NCBI RefSeq assembly: GCF_019722725.1 | Contig: NZ_CP077941.1 | Coordinates: 372,001-436,000 of the forward strand | Direction of reading: 5' to 3' | Source of the DNA: Vreelandella profundi | GTDB lineage: Bacteria; Pseudomonadota; Gammaproteobacteria; Pseudomonadales; Halomonadaceae | DNA length: 64,000 nt | Shown here: positions 47,522 through 57,656 of the stretch, piece after piece | Layout: every line of letters starts with the position of its first letter | How positions within the stretch are numbered: position 1 is the first letter of the stretch | Program-made: the position numbers and the translations under genes | Notes under the pieces: generated by a model | Databases searched by the model: none | What the model saw: the letters and a program-made list of their open reading frames with translations, nothing else | What the model was told of the DNA's origin: nothing

Positions 47522-50197
47522 TTAAACGCCCAGTACCTCAATCAAACGTTCGCGCAGCTGCTGCTGGCGCTCGGGGTCGGTTAACGGTTCGCCAGCCTTC
47601 GTGGTAATGAAAAATACGTCTTCTACGCGCTCGCCTAGCGTGGCAATTTTTGCCGCGGAAAGCGCGATGTCCTGCTCCATGAAAATACGCCCTACTCGGG
47701 CCAGCAGGCCTGGGCGGTCGGGGGCCGTTAACTCTAATAGAGTGCGCTCGTTGGCCGGGTCTTGCTCAATAATGACCTCTGTGGGCACCCTGAAATGCTT
47801 GAGTTGGCGCGGGGTATGGCGAGTAACAATATTGGGATAGTCGTCAGGATCATCAAGCTCTTCGACTAAGTGCTGGCGCATCTCCTCGATGTACGCAGGA
47901 TCGCGGATCGGCTGGCTGTGGCTGTCGAGGACGATAAAGGTGTTTAGCGTCCAGTCATTATGCGAGGTGGCAATGCGCGCATCGTGGATCGATAGGCCGA
48001 GCTGCTCCATCGCGGCCGCGGTGGCGGCAAATAAATCATCCACCGAGCGGGTGTGGATAAATACCTTGGTGCCGCCTTCGGCCATGTCTGCCGTGGGCGC
48101 GCTAATCAGCACCAGCGGTAGCGGCGACTGGTTGTGATTAAGTATGCCCTGAGTTTGCCAGACGATTTCACTTGGCGCGTACTGTAAAAAGTAATCTTCC
48201 CCCAGCGAATCCCAAAGCTGGTCAATTTGCCCACGATTCACGCCAACGGTTTGTAGCAGCGAGCGCGCTTCTGTTTTCGTCTCGCGTACCCAGTCGTCCC
48301 GGTCCGGTGGGTTATTCAGGCCGCGGCGCAGGGCGCGTTTTGTTTCGGCGTGAAGTTGGCGCAGTAGCGATGCACGCCAGCCGTTCCACAGCGTAGGGTT
48401 GGTGGCATTGATGTCGGCGACGGTGAGCACATACAGGTAGTCTAGGCGGATCTCATTGCGCACGATGAGAGCGAAGTCACGAATCACATCAGGATCGCTA
48501 ATGTCGCGTTTTTGTGCCGTCATCGACATCAGCAGATGGTGCTCGACAAGCCAGCTAACAAGGTTGGTGTCATGCAGCGATACATGGTGCTTTTGGCAAA
48601 AATGCTCCACGTCGCGAGCGCCGATTTCTGAGTGATCGCCGCCACGGCCCTTGCCGATGTCATGGAACAGGCCGGCAATCCACAGCAGCTCTAGCTTTGG
48701 CAGCTGCGGCATTAGCGCAGCCGCTACCGGGAAGTCGCCTTTGGCGTCCGATTTACGAAAGCCGTGCAGAAACTTAAGCAGCCGCAGGGTGTGAGCATCG
48801 ACGGTATAGATATGAAACAGATCGTGCTGCATGAGGCCCACCGCGCGGCCAAATTCAGGCAGATACTTGCCTAAAATGCCGTAGCGGTTCATGCGGCGCA
48901 GCTGGCGTGGCACGTTGCCAGGGGCGCGCATAATGGCCATGAATAGCCGCTGGTGGCGAGGCTCGTCGCGATAGTGGTCGTCAATTTGGTGGCGGTGGTC
49001 ACGAATTAGCCGGATCGTGTCCGCGCGCACCCCTTCAATCTCTGGGTGTTGGGCCATGAGCAGAAACAGTTCCAGCATGGCCGCGGGCGTTTCGCGAAAT
49101 AGAGTGCGCGAGCGCGCTTGAATGTAACCGCCTTTGGTCTCAAAGCGCTCGTTGAGTTTGACGGTCTCCAGGGCCTCTTTGCCGCGCAGAATGACCTCGT
49201 CAAAATGCTGTAGCAGCATGTCGTTAAGGCCTGCGAGCGCGGTGACATGCCGGTAGTAGCGTTTCATGAATTGCTCAACCGCCAGGCGTTCAGGCGTGTC
49301 GCGAAAGCCAAACATTTCAGCAATGGTGCGCTGGTGATCAAACAGCAGGCGGTCTTCAGCGCGGTCGGTGAGCATGTGCAGGGCGTAGCGCACCTGCCAT
49401 AAAAACGCCTGGCCCTGACTTAGAATGCGCAGCTCGGCATCGTTCATAAACCCTTTGGCAACGATGTCCGTGTACTGCTCGGTGTCAAAATGGCGCTTAG
49501 CAACCCAGCCGATCATTTGGATGTCGCGCAGGCCGCCGGGGGAGCTTTTAAGATTGGGCTCCAGGTGATACTCAGAGTTGTTGTAGCGGTAATGGCGGGA
49601 TATTTGCTCCTGCCATTTAGCCTCGAAAAAGCGGTCGGCGGGCCAAATATTGTTGGCGCTTAGGCGCTGGTGCATGGCGACCCGCAGGCTTTCAGGTCCA
49701 GCGATGAGGCGCGATTCGAGCAGGTTGGTAATCACCGTCACATCGGCTTCGGCTTCTCGTTCGCAGTCATTGAGCGAGCGCACGCTATGGCCAATTTCAA
49801 GGCCGATATCCCATAAGAAGGTGATAAACGCGGTGAGCGGTTCGCGGTAAGCGGTGTCATCGTCCTGCTCCAGCAGTAGCAGCAGGTCGATGTCCGAGTG
49901 AGGATGAAGCTCGCCTCGGCCGTAGCCACCCACTGCGACCAGTGCGACACCGTCATCGGGCCACGCTTGCAGTGCCCAGGCGATTGCCAATAGTTGGTCT
50001 AGATACCAGGCGCGGCCACGCACCAAGTCGCGAATGTCCGCACCGGCGCGAAACTGGTCGTCTAGGCGCGCCTGCAGCTCGCGCAGGGCCGCCTTAAACG
50101 GGGCAATTGGGGAGCGCGAGCCTGCAAGCTCGGCGCGAAAGGCTTGCAGGTCGTAAAGCGAGGTGTCCGGTTCGAACCGGTAGTGGTGTAGGAGCAT
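47522..50197 (-). CDS. glnD: bifunctional PII uridylyltransferase/uridylyl-removing enzyme
   Basis: This 891-residue nitrogen sensor adds UMP to PII when glutamine is low and removes it when high. The nucleotidyltransferase loop GGYGRGELHPHSDIDLL is at 90-106, the HD hydrolase motif LFHDIGKGRGGDH near 510, and two ACT domains are at the end (about 700-890, with TAPDRPGLLARVGRIF). All parts are intact. The ATG overlaps the map stop by one base (TGATG). PII itself is not in the window. Confidence 0.97.
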   Translation of the reverse strand: MLLHHYRFEPDTSLYDLQAFRAELAGSRSPIAPFKAALRELQARLDDQFRAGADIRDLVRGRAWYLDQLLAIAWALQAWPDDGVALVAVGGYGRGELHPHSDIDLLLLLEQDDDTAYREPLTAFITFLWDIGLEIGHSVRSLNDCEREAEADVTVITNLLESRLIAGPESLRVAMHQRLSANNIWPADRFFEAKWQEQISRHYRYNNSEYHLEPNLKSSPGGLRDIQMIGWVAKRHFDTEQYTDIVAKGFMNDAELRILSQGQAFLWQVRYALHMLTDRAEDRLLFDHQRTIAEMFGFRDTPERLAVEQFMKRYYRHVTALAGLNDMLLQHFDEVILRGKEALETVKLNERFETKGGYIQARSRTLFRETPAAMLELFLLMAQHPEIEGVRADTIRLIRDHRHQIDDHYRDEPRHQRLFMAIMRAPGNVPRQLRRMNRYGILGKYLPEFGRAVGLMQHDLFHIYTVDAHTLRLLKFLHGFRKSDAKGDFPVAAALMPQLPKLELLWIAGLFHDIGKGRGGDHSEIGARDVEHFCQKHHVSLHDTNLVSWLVEHHLLMSMTAQKRDISDPDVIRDFALIVRNEIRLDYLYVLTVADINATNPTLWNGWRASLLRQLHAETKRALRRGLNNPPDRDDWVRETKTEARSLLQTVGVNRGQIDQLWDSLGEDYFLQYAPSEIVWQTQGILNHNQSPLPLVLISAPTADMAEGGTKVFIHTRSVDDLFAATAAAMEQLGLSIHDARIATSHNDWTLNTFIVLDSHSQPIRDPAYIEEMRQHLVEELDDPDDYPNIVTRHTPRQLKHFRVPTEVIIEQDPANERTLLELTAPDRPGLLARVGRIFMEQDIALSAAKIATLGERVEDVFFITTKAGEPLTDPERQQQLRERLIEVLGV

Positions 50198-50988
50198 CAG
50201 TTGGGCAAAAAGCTGAAGTCTTCTTCGCTACGTGCGGTCAGCACCTCAACGCCAGACTCAGTGACCAGCAGCGTATGTTCCCACTGGGCAGAAAGGCTGC
50301 GGTCTTTGGTGACGGCCGTCCAGCCATCGCGCAGTACCTTGGTTTTGTAGCCACCAACATTGATCATCGGCTCGATCGTGAAGCACATGCCCGCCGCCAG
50401 TTTAATATCGGCATCCGGCGCGTAGCCATCGTAGTGTAAAAACTGCGGCTCTTCGTGAAACTCGGCACCCAGGCCGTGACCGCAGAAATCGCGGACTACC
50501 GAATAGCCGTTCTCTTCAGCGTGCTTTTGAATCACCCGCGCGAGTTCAGAAAGGCGCGCGCCGGGTTTTACTAATTCGATGCTTTTATACAGGCACTCTT
50601 GAGTGATACGGCTTAGCCGCTCGCCCTGAATATTTTCACCGATGATGAACATAACGCTGGAGTCACCGTGATAACCCGCAGGGGTTTTAACGGTGATATC
50701 CAGGTTCATGATGTCGCCTTTTTTCAGCGTTTTGGCATCGTCGGGAATGCCGTGGCACACCACGTGATTCAGCGAGGTGCAGGTCGCCTTGGGAAAGCCA
50801 TGATAGTTCAGCGGCGCCGGGATCGAGCCCAGTTCGTTAACAATGTATGCGTGGCAAAGGCGGTCGATCTCGCCGGTGCTGATGCCCGCCTGCACATAAG
50901 GGGTGATCATTTCGATGACGCTGACCGCTTGGCGTCCGGCTTCGCGCATGTGTTCGATTTCAGAAGGCGTCTTGATAGGAACGTTCAT
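50197..50988 (-). CDS. map: methionine aminopeptidase, type I
   Basis: This 263-residue enzyme removes the initiator methionine. It contains metal-ligand segments NLDITVKTPAGYHGDSS, DFCGHGLGAEFHE and FTIEPMIN, and starts MNVPIKTPSEIEHMREAG. An ATG at 51018 would add 10 residues with no family support. It is divergent from rpsB, the common gammaproteobacterial arrangement, and coupled to glnD. Confidence 0.97.
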   Translation of the reverse strand: MNVPIKTPSEIEHMREAGRQAVSVIEMITPYVQAGISTGEIDRLCHAYIVNELGSIPAPLNYHGFPKATCTSLNHVVCHGIPDDAKTLKKGDIMNLDITVKTPAGYHGDSSVMFIIGENIQGERLSRITQECLYKSIELVKPGARLSELARVIQKHAEENGYSVVRDFCGHGLGAEFHEEPQFLHYDGYAPDADIKLAAGMCFTIEPMINVGGYKTKVLRDGWTAVTKDRSLSAQWEHTLLVTESGVEVLTARSEEDFSFLPN

Positions 50989-51336
50989 GAATACTCGATT
51001 TGAATGTAAATGGGGCAAATAGGATGGCGCAATTTAAAACCGTCAAACGGGGCGCGACTTCATCTTGGCGATGATCTATGGTATAAAGCCGCGCGCTTTC
51101 CTGCAATCGTGATTCCGAGCTTCTTTATTGGCTGGGTGCACGTTGAAGGGCGGGGCAATGAATATGCAGTGTGCCACGAAGCGGCGCGTTGCTTGCTTAA
51201 TCACTAAAAACGTCAAGCCTTAAAAACACACATGCACCGGCACATGGTCCCGGGTGCCGCTGGCAGCGTCTAACGCGGTCAACGGTCGGATCCATGGGGT
51301 GCGTGGAGGCCTAACCCGAGTTTGAGGAGTTTTACC
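50989..51336. other. 348-base divergent region between map and rpsB
   Basis: I see no gene here. It holds the rpsB promoter (51079-51087), and possibly a map promoter that I cannot place. A structured rpsB leader may run from about 51220 to 51330, including a hairpin CGGCAC...GTGCCG near 51238-51260. In gammaproteobacteria the rpsB leader is bound by S2 to repress its own operon. I infer the same here, but I did not match the known fold. Confidence 0.45.
51079..51087 (+). promoter_or_regulatory. extended -10 promoter for rpsB
   Basis: TGGTATAAA matches the extended -10 form (TGn then TATAAA). The upstream -35 (TTCATC at 51059-51064) is poor. The same string precedes rpmB. Confidence 0.55.
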
Positions 51337-52086
51337 ATGTCTCACGTCAATATGCGTGACCTGCTTAAAGCAGGCGCTCACTTCGGTCACCAGACTAAGT
51401 ACTGGAATCCGAAAATGAGCAAATTTATCTTCGGCGCGCGCAACAAGATTCACATCATCAACCTTGAGCACACTCTGCCGGCACTGAATGAAGCGGTTGA
51501 TGTGGTTGAGAAGATGGCGGCATCCAACAACAAAATTTTGTTTGTTGGCACCAAGCGCAGCGCTAGCAAGGTAATTAAAGAAGAAGCAAACCGCAGTGGC
51601 CAGCCGTTCGTCAACCATCGCTGGTTGGGCGGCATGCTGACTAACTTCAAGACCATTCGCCAGTCGATTAAGCGCCTGCGTGAGCTTGAAGCAATGCGCG
51701 AAGACGGTACGTTCGAGAAGCTGACCAAGAAAGAAGTCTTGATGGCGACTCGCGAGCAAGAAAAACTTGAGCGTTCTATCGGCGGCATCAAGAACATGGG
51801 CGGCCTTCCGGACGCGCTGTTCGTCATCGACGTTGACCATGAGCGTATTGCGATCAACGAAGCCAACAAGCTTGGCATCCCGGTCATCGGCGTGGTGGAT
51901 ACTAACTCCAACCCCGATGGCGTTGATTACGTGATCCCAGGCAACGATGACTCTATCCGCGCTATCCAGATCTACGTTAAAGCGATTGCGGATGCGTGTG
52001 GTCGTGCCAAAGAAAGCAATGCTCAAGAGTTTGTTGAAGTGACCGAAGAGGCCGCTGCAGCTGAAGACAACACGGCAGCTGAGTAA
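51337..52086 (+). CDS. rpsB: 30S ribosomal protein S2
   Basis: This 249-residue S2 begins [20 protein letters not shown] and contains [21 protein letters not shown] and [24 protein letters not shown] lies before the ATG at 51337. It starts the rpsB-tsf-pyrH-frr group. The C-terminus is a short acidic tail of Glu and Ala. Confidence 0.98.
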   Translation: MSHVNMRDLLKAGAHFGHQTKYWNPKMSKFIFGARNKIHIINLEHTLPALNEAVDVVEKMAASNNKILFVGTKRSASKVIKEEANRSGQPFVNHRWLGGMLTNFKTIRQSIKRLRELEAMREDGTFEKLTKKEVLMATREQEKLERSIGGIKNMGGLPDALFVIDVDHERIAINEANKLGIPVIGVVDTNSNPDGVDYVIPGNDDSIRAIQIYVKAIADACGRAKESNAQEFVEVTEEAAAAEDNTAAE

Positions 52087-52125
52087 TAGCCGCTGTGGAT
52101 GCGCTGATTTAGCCGCATCGTGATG

Positions 52126-52145
52126 AAGGGGGCTATGCCCCCTTT
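52126..52145 (+). terminator. weak terminator or attenuator between rpsB and tsf
   Basis: AAGGGGGC and GCCCCCTT form an 8-base stem with a TAT loop, but only a short T run follows. It may lower tsf transcription relative to rpsB. tsf may have its own promoter near TATACT (52245-52250). Confidence 0.6.
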
Positions 52146-52273
52146 GTCGCGCTACAGATGAATAATCTGAGCAAGTCGAATTTGCCAGCTCATCGAAGCC
52201 GGCCTCGTAATGCAGAGTGATACATGATGGTCATCTATGTTGGCTATACTCGCCTGTGTTGCGTCTAACTCTC

Positions 52274-52314
52274 ATAGCACTATTTTCAAGTGCTACTTCA
52301 ATAGCACTATTTCA
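52274..52314 (+). repeat. three-part repeat in the tsf leader that can form alternative hairpins
   Basis: ATAGCACTATTTTCA, AGTGCTACTTCA and ATAGCACTATTTCA lie one after another directly before the tsf ribosome-binding GAGGTG. The middle AGTGCTA is complementary to the AGCACT in both neighbours, so either hairpin is possible but not both. Confidence 0.6.
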
Positions 52315-52327
52315 GAGGTGAATTCTC

Positions 52328-53197
52328 ATGGCAGCTATTAGCGCCTCTCAGGTCAAGGAACTTCGCGAACGTACCGGTCTCGGCATGATGGAGTGTAAAA
52401 AAGCACTCACCGAAACCGACGGCGATATCGACGTTGCAATCGAAAACCTGCGCAAAAATTCAGGCCTTAAGGCCGCGAAGAAAGCCGATCGTATCGCCGC
52501 AGAAGGTGTGGTGGTTACGCGCGTAGCGGAAGACGGTAGCTACGGTGTAATGGTCGAAATCAACTCCGAGACTGACTTTGTTGCACGTGATGACAACTTC
52601 ATTTCGTTTGCTGACAAAATCGTTGGTGGTTTCTTCGCTGCTAAAAATGAAGATGTCGCTGCGGTCATGGCGGGCGATCTGGAGACTGCACGTGAGCAGT
52701 TGGTTCAGAAAATCGGCGAGAATATCGGCGTGCGTCGTGCCGTCGTTGTTAACGCTGTAGGCGGTGGCTTGGTCGGCGAATACGTCCACGGTGGCCGTAT
52801 TGGTGTTCTGACTGTATTGACTGGCGGTACCGCTGCTGTGGCGAAAGATGTTGCGATGCACGTGGCCGCCATCAATCCTGCGGTTGCGCTGCCTGCTGAC
52901 ATGCCCCAAGAACAGCTTGATCAAGAAAAAGCTATTATCCTGGCGCAGCCGGATATGGCCGGTAAGCCGGAGCAGATTGCTGAGAAAATGGTGCAGGGTC
53001 GCTTGAAAAAGTACCTGGCCGAAAACAGCCTGACCGAGCAGCCGTTTGTTAAAGATCCTAACCAGACCGTTGCTGAGTTCGTTAAAGCAGCGGGCGGCGA
53101 AGTCGTGAGCTTTACGCGCTTTGAAGTGGGTGAAGGTATCGAGAAAGAAGAAGTCGATTTTGCTAAAGAAGTTATGGAACAGGCTGGCCGTCGCTAG
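52328..53197 (+). CDS. tsf: elongation factor Ts
   Basis: This 289-residue EF-Ts recycles GDP on EF-Tu. The N-terminal UBA-like part [20 protein letters not shown] and the [10 protein letters not shown] segment are typical. The length is slightly above that of E. coli (283). It follows rpsB across a 241-base gap that contains a hairpin, a possible promoter and the alternative-hairpin repeat. Confidence 0.98.
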   Translation: MAAISASQVKELRERTGLGMMECKKALTETDGDIDVAIENLRKNSGLKAAKKADRIAAEGVVVTRVAEDGSYGVMVEINSETDFVARDDNFISFADKIVGGFFAAKNEDVAAVMAGDLETAREQLVQKIGENIGVRRAVVVNAVGGGLVGEYVHGGRIGVLTVLTGGTAAVAKDVAMHVAAINPAVALPADMPQEQLDQEKAIILAQPDMAGKPEQIAEKMVQGRLKKYLAENSLTEQPFVKDPNQTVAEFVKAAGGEVVSFTRFEVGEGIEKEEVDFAKEVMEQAGRR

Positions 53198-53221
53198 GGT
53201 CAGAGGTTTCAAGAAGAAGAT

Positions 53222-53246
53222 GGCGTGCGCGCGAGCGCACGCCTTT
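53222..53246 (+). terminator. hairpin between tsf and pyrH
   Basis: GGCGTGCGC and GCGCACGCC form a 9-base stem around GCGA, followed by only TTT. It is probably a partial terminator. Confidence 0.55.
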
Positions 53247-53346
53247 GCGTATCCGGCCCTTGTAATTGGTTCTAGTGCAACGGATGGTTGTACAAATCAG
53301 GGCTACCCCGCCTGCTTGTATTCAGGCCTGCCTCAGGAGAGATGCC

Positions 53347-54126
53347 ATGTCACGTGATGTTCAAGAGCCGACCCCTTACGTCGCACCCAGCAAAGGCAAC
53401 GCTGAGAGCTCGAAGTCAAAATACAAACGTATTTTGCTCAAGCTTTCGGGTGAAGCGCTGATGGGTGAACACGATTTTGGTATTGACCCTAAGGTGCTTG
53501 ACCGCCTAGCGCTGGAAATCGGTCAGCTGGTGGGTATTGGCGTGCAAGTGGGTATCGTGATTGGCGGCGGTAACTTGTTCCGCGGCGCCGCACTCAGCGA
53601 GGCCGGTATGGATCGCGTGACTGGCGACCATATGGGGATGCTGGCCACCGTCATGAATGCGCTGGCCATGCGTGACGCTCTAGAGCGTTCTAATATTCGC
53701 TCGCGTGTTATGTCGGCTATTCCGATGAGCGGCGTGGTTGAGCACTACGATCGACGCACTGCTATTCGTTACTTAACCTCCGGCGACGTTGTGCTTTTCT
53801 CAGCGGGAACGGGTAACCCCTTCTTTACCACTGATTCTGCTGCCTGTTTGCGCGGCATTGAAGTGGACGCTGACGTGGTGATCAAGGCGACCAAAGTTGA
53901 TGGCGTCTACAATAAAGATCCGGTAAAACATCCGGATGCTGTTAAGTATGACCAGCTTTCTTACGACGACGCTCTAGATCAAAAGCTAGGCGTTATGGAT
54001 TTGACCGCTATCTGCCTGGTACGTGACCATAATATGCCGGTGCGGGTGTTTGACATGAATAAACCTGGTGCCCTGCTGAATATGGTGGTGGGGGGCAAGG
54101 AAGGCACGCTGATATATAGAGGGTAA
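53347..54126 (+). CDS. pyrH: UMP kinase
   Basis: This 259-residue hexameric UMP kinase contains [26 protein letters not shown] [25 protein letters not shown] and the C-terminal [14 protein letters not shown]. The ATG at 53347 with CAGGAG upstream adds about 25 polar residues before the kinase core. The longer ORF start at 53266 is not needed. frr follows after 4 bases. Confidence 0.97.
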   Translation: MSRDVQEPTPYVAPSKGNAESSKSKYKRILLKLSGEALMGEHDFGIDPKVLDRLALEIGQLVGIGVQVGIVIGGGNLFRGAALSEAGMDRVTGDHMGMLATVMNALAMRDALERSNIRSRVMSAIPMSGVVEHYDRRTAIRYLTSGDVVLFSAGTGNPFFTTDSAACLRGIEVDADVVIKATKVDGVYNKDPVKHPDAVKYDQLSYDDALDQKLGVMDLTAICLVRDHNMPVRVFDMNKPGALLNMVVGGKEGTLIYRG

Positions 54127-54130
54127 TGAC

Positions 54131-54688
54131 GTGATCAACGATATTAAGAAAGACGCCGAATCGCGCATGAAGAAAAGCGTTGATGCGCTGAATAGTAACT
54201 TCAATAAAATCCGTACCGGGCGCGCTCATCCGAGTATTTTGGACGCGGTCACCGTTGACTATTACGGTAGCCAGGTGCCGCTGGGCCAAGTAGCCTCTGT
54301 GAACGTTGAAGATGCTCGCACGCTGAGCATTGCGCCATGGGAACAGGGCATGGTGCAGAAGATCGAGAAGGCCATCATGACGTCTGATCTTGGCCTTAAC
54401 CCGGCCAGCGCGGGTAACGTCATTCGCGTTCCGATGCCGATGCTGACGGAAGAAACCCGCAAGGTTTACATTAAGCAGGCGCGCAGCGAAGCAGAGAATG
54501 CCCGCGTTGCCGTGCGCAACGTGCGTCGTGATGCCAACGGTGACTTTAAGTCGCTGTTAAAAGAGAAAGACATTACCGAAGACGATCAGCGTCAAGGTGA
54601 AGATGAGGTTCAGAAGCTGACCGACAAATATATCGCTGAAGTCGATAAAGCGTTGGCCGCCAAAGAACAGGATCTGATGCAGGTATAA
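54131..54688 (+). CDS. frr: ribosome recycling factor
   Basis: This 185-residue factor splits post-termination ribosomes together with EF-G. The long three-helix bundle contains [15 protein letters not shown] and [13 protein letters not shown]. It starts at a GTG (54131) preceded by AGAGGG, which overlaps the pyrH end. A strong terminator follows. Confidence 0.98.
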   Translation: MINDIKKDAESRMKKSVDALNSNFNKIRTGRAHPSILDAVTVDYYGSQVPLGQVASVNVEDARTLSIAPWEQGMVQKIEKAIMTSDLGLNPASAGNVIRVPMPMLTEETRKVYIKQARSEAENARVAVRNVRRDANGDFKSLLKEKDITEDDQRQGEDEVQKLTDKYIAEVDKALAAKEQDLMQV

Positions 54689-54708
54689 TTCTGTGTTTTA
54701 TTCAACGA

Positions 54709-54733
54709 CGGGCAGCGTTAGCTGCCCGTTTTT
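54709..54733 (+). terminator. rho-independent terminator after frr
   Basis: CGGGCAGC and GCTGCCCG pair around GTTA, followed by five T. Confidence 0.9.
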
Positions 54734-54780
54734 CCACGCTTTGTCGGGTGTTTTATGACTGATTTTTGGTGCGAGAACCC

Positions 54781-55569
54781 ATGACGTCACCGCAGTTTCC
54801 CAAAAAACAGCCGGACGATGCCAGCGCTCTTTCCCTAGATGGGGAGGCTATGCCGTCCCATGTTGCCATCATTATGGATGGTAATAACCGCTGGGCGCGT
54901 GCGCGCGGGCTTTCTGGCGTGCGTGGGCACCGCGCAGGGGTTGAAGCGGTTCGCGCGGTGATTCAGCGTGCTGCTGAGCGTGAGGTAAAAACGCTTAGCC
55001 TATTCGCTTTCTCCAGCGAAAATTGGAAACGCCCAGCGGCAGAGGTTAACGCGCTGATGGAGCTGTTTTTAATGGCGCTCAAGCGTGAAGTCAAAAAGCT
55101 CAACGAGCGCAATGTCCGGCTGTCGATTATTGGCGAAGAGCGTGGTTTTTCCCACGCTATCCAAAAGCATATCCAGCGTGCTGAGGCGCTAACCGCGCAC
55201 AACACGGGTATGCATTTAGTGATTGCCGCCAACTATGGTGGGCAGTGGGAGATCGCCCGCGCGGCACGCACTTTAGCCGAGCAGGTCGCCGCCGGTGACT
55301 TAGCGCCTTCCGCCATCGATGAAGATTGTTTCGATGCAGCGATGGGCAGCGAGCGGGTGCCGCCGGTCGATCTGTGCATACGGACGAGCGGAGAGCAGCG
55401 GCTATCAAATTTCATGCTTTGGCAGCTTGCTTACGCTGAGCTGCACTTTTCACCTCTGTTATGGCCTGATTTCGGCGCAGACGCTTTTGATCTGGCGTTA
55501 AACGACTTCTGTCAGCGGCGTCGTCGCTTTGGTATGACAGACGAACAAATTGAGGCGCAAGGTGCTTAA
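54781..55569 (+). CDS. uppS: undecaprenyl diphosphate synthase
   Basis: This 262-residue cis-prenyltransferase makes the C55 lipid carrier for peptidoglycan and O-antigen. It has HVAIIMDGNNRWARARG with the catalytic Asp, SSENW, and the C-terminal RTSGEQRLSNFMLWQLAYAE. The ATG at 54781 is preferred; a GTG at 54766 is also in frame. It overlaps cdsA by 8 bases. This begins the envelope-lipid part of the cluster. Confidence 0.97.
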   Translation: MTSPQFPKKQPDDASALSLDGEAMPSHVAIIMDGNNRWARARGLSGVRGHRAGVEAVRAVIQRAAEREVKTLSLFAFSSENWKRPAAEVNALMELFLMALKREVKKLNERNVRLSIIGEERGFSHAIQKHIQRAEALTAHNTGMHLVIAANYGGQWEIARAARTLAEQVAAGDLAPSAIDEDCFDAAMGSERVPPVDLCIRTSGEQRLSNFMLWQLAYAELHFSPLLWPDFGADAFDLALNDFCQRRRRFGMTDEQIEAQGA

Positions 55570-56404
55570 ACAGCGGATTATCACCGCAGCTTGGTTAGCG
55601 CCTCTGACGCTAATCGGCCTGTTCGGATTACAAGGCGGTGCGTTTGCGCTGTTTACAGCCTTGATGGTTCTGCTTGGCGCTTGGGAGTGGACCAACTTAG
55701 CCGGCGTTACTCGACAGCGCATCCGCTTACAGCTGGTCGCCGCTATGGCTTTACTGATGGCAATTATGTGGCTTAGCGGTGCGGTATTTGCCGTTTGGCC
55801 GCTATGGCTAGCCGCAGTGGGCTGGTTAGCAAATCTTTACTGGGTCGTACGCTACCCGGCAGCGGGGACGCAGTGGCAAACCACCACGCGCCGCTTAGCG
55901 ATGGGTTTATGGGTGCTGCTGCCGTGCTGGGTAGGCTTTAACGTGCTGCGTGATAGCGGCGCGATTTGGCTGTTGTTCGTGATGCTGCTGGTCTGGACCG
56001 CCGATATCGGTGCTTATTTTGCCGGCCGTCGGTGGGGTAAGCGTAAGCTTGCGCCTCGCGTTAGCCCCGGTAAGTCCTGGGAAGGCGTTATTGGAGGGCT
56101 GGTGGCAACCTCTCTGCTGGCGCTAGCGTTTGCCATTTGGCAGCCGCTGGGCCTAGCAGGAGGAATAGCGCTGATCATAATTACCGCCTTGGTTACTTTG
56201 ATTTCCGTGCTGGGTGATTTGTTAGAAAGCATGTTGAAGCGATATCGCAATATTAAGGATTCCAGCCAGCTGCTGCCTGGTCACGGCGGAGTTTTAGACC
56301 GTATTGATAGCCTGACAGCCGCCATTCCGCTGTTTGCGCTGCTGTATCTCGAAGTTTTGCTCTCAATGCTTGCCTCGTCCCTGGGTCAAGGGCCGCCGCT
56401 ATGA
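55562..56404 (+). CDS. cdsA: phosphatidate cytidylyltransferase
   Basis: This 280-residue membrane enzyme makes CDP-diacylglycerol for phospholipids. It has about eight helices and the signature [12 protein letters not shown] near the C-terminus. The GTG start at 55562 ([15 protein letters not shown]) matches the family start; the TTG at 55550 would add four residues. It overlaps uppS and, by ATGA, dxr. Confidence 0.96.
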   Translation: MLKQRIITAAWLAPLTLIGLFGLQGGAFALFTALMVLLGAWEWTNLAGVTRQRIRLQLVAAMALLMAIMWLSGAVFAVWPLWLAAVGWLANLYWVVRYPAAGTQWQTTTRRLAMGLWVLLPCWVGFNVLRDSGAIWLLFVMLLVWTADIGAYFAGRRWGKRKLAPRVSPGKSWEGVIGGLVATSLLALAFAIWQPLGLAGGIALIIITALVTLISVLGDLLESMLKRYRNIKDSSQLLPGHGGVLDRIDSLTAAIPLFALLYLEVLLSMLASSLGQGPPL

Positions 56405-57609
56405 TTCAGTCAGCTAAGCCATCATCGTTGCAACGAGTCACGGTGCTAGGCTCAACGGGCTCTGTGGGTACGAGCACGCTGGACGTGATTGCCCGCCACC
56501 CCGAGCGCTATGCGGTTCATGCGTTAACTGCGCACACCTCAAAAGAAGCGTTGCTCGCTCAGTGTTTGATACATCGACCCGCGGTCGCCGTGCTGGATAG
56601 CGACGCTGATGCTGCGTGGCTACGTCGTGAACTTAAGCAAGCTGGGCAGCCAGTCGATGTCAGTGCCGGCCCGCAGGCGCTATGTGACGTTGCTCGAGAT
56701 GCCAGTGTCGACTGTGTTATGGCCGCCATTGTGGGCGCCGCAGGGTTGCTGCCAGCACTGGCGGCGGCGGAGGCAGGTAAGCGAGTGCTGCTAGCCAATA
56801 AAGAGGCACTGGTCATGAGCGGCGCGCTGTTTATGGACGCTGTTTCCCGTTCGGGCGCAACGCTATTGCCAATTGATTCCGAACATAATGCCATCTATCA
56901 GTGTCTACCCGTGGAGCACCGCGGTGGGTTGGCACAACACGGCATTACCCAGCTTATGTTGACGGCCTCTGGAGGGCCGTTTCGCACCTGGCGTCAGGCC
57001 GACATCGATAGCGCAACGCCAGAGCAGGCCTGTGCCCATCCTAATTGGTCAATGGGGCGCAAGATTTCCGTCGACAGCGCAACGTTGATGAATAAAGGGT
57101 TAGAGCTGATTGAAGCCTGCTGGTTATTTGATGCAACGCCTGAGCAAATCCAGGTGGTGGTTCACCCGCAAAGCGTGATTCACTCCATGGTGGCGTATCA
57201 TGACGGGTCAGTGATTGCCCAGCTGGGTAATCCAGATATGCGCACGCCTATTGCCTACGGGCTTGCTTGGCCTGAGCGGATTAACGCAGGTGTTGAAACT
57301 CTTGATCTTTTTCAGGTGGCACGGCTCGATTTTGAAGCCCCTGACGAAGCGCGTTTTCCCTGTTTAGGCCTTGCTCGCGCAGCGATGCAGCAAGGCGGCT
57401 TGGCGCCGACCGTATTAAATGCAGCGAACGAAATAGCGGTTGAGGCATTTTTACAGCGTCGGCTGGGCTTTTCGGCGATTGGGCAGTTGGTAGAAGAAAT
57501 TCTTTCGCGCCCCTCTGAAGGTCGCGTTGATAGTGTGGAAAGCGTATTGGCAGCCGACCAGTGGGCGCGACATCAGGCGATTGAGCTGGTAACAAAGTGG
57601 TCCGCTTAA
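56401..57609 (+). CDS. dxr: 1-deoxy-D-xylulose 5-phosphate reductoisomerase
   Basis: This 402-residue enzyme makes methylerythritol 4-phosphate, the committed isoprenoid step that also feeds UppS upstream. It has the NADPH loop [36 protein letters not shown] and the flexible-loop region around LTASGGPFR and [21 protein letters not shown]. The ATG overlaps the cdsA stop by 4 bases. Confidence 0.97.
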   Translation: MIQSAKPSSLQRVTVLGSTGSVGTSTLDVIARHPERYAVHALTAHTSKEALLAQCLIHRPAVAVLDSDADAAWLRRELKQAGQPVDVSAGPQALCDVARDASVDCVMAAIVGAAGLLPALAAAEAGKRVLLANKEALVMSGALFMDAVSRSGATLLPIDSEHNAIYQCLPVEHRGGLAQHGITQLMLTASGGPFRTWRQADIDSATPEQACAHPNWSMGRKISVDSATLMNKGLELIEACWLFDATPEQIQVVVHPQSVIHSMVAYHDGSVIAQLGNPDMRTPIAYGLAWPERINAGVETLDLFQVARLDFEAPDEARFPCLGLARAAMQQGGLAPTVLNAANEIAVEAFLQRRLGFSAIGQLVEEILSRPSEGRVDSVESVLAADQWARHQAIELVTKWSA

Positions 57610-57650
57610 GCATCCGCTGAGCTGGTCGTTAAGAGCGGGGCGTTAAGGAG
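57603..57650 (+). repeat. 12-14-base degenerate tandem repeat at the dxr stop
   Basis: CGCTTAAGCATC, CGCTGAGCTGGT, CGTTAAGAGCGGGG and CGTTAAGGAG follow one another. The first contains the last codon and TAA of dxr; the last provides the AAGGAG ribosome-binding site of rseP. Confidence 0.5.
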
Positions 57651-57656
57651 TGCAGT

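Noticed and set aside
51010..51207. 65-codon frame between map and rpsB
   Set aside because: It covers the likely rpsB promoter, has no ribosome-binding site and shows no conservation I recognise.
51220..52026. 268-codon open frame antisense to rpsB
   Set aside because: It is fully overlapped by rpsB and the protein shows no family features.
52460..53212. 250-codon open frame antisense to tsf
   Set aside because: It is a shadow of tsf codon usage; there is no start signal.
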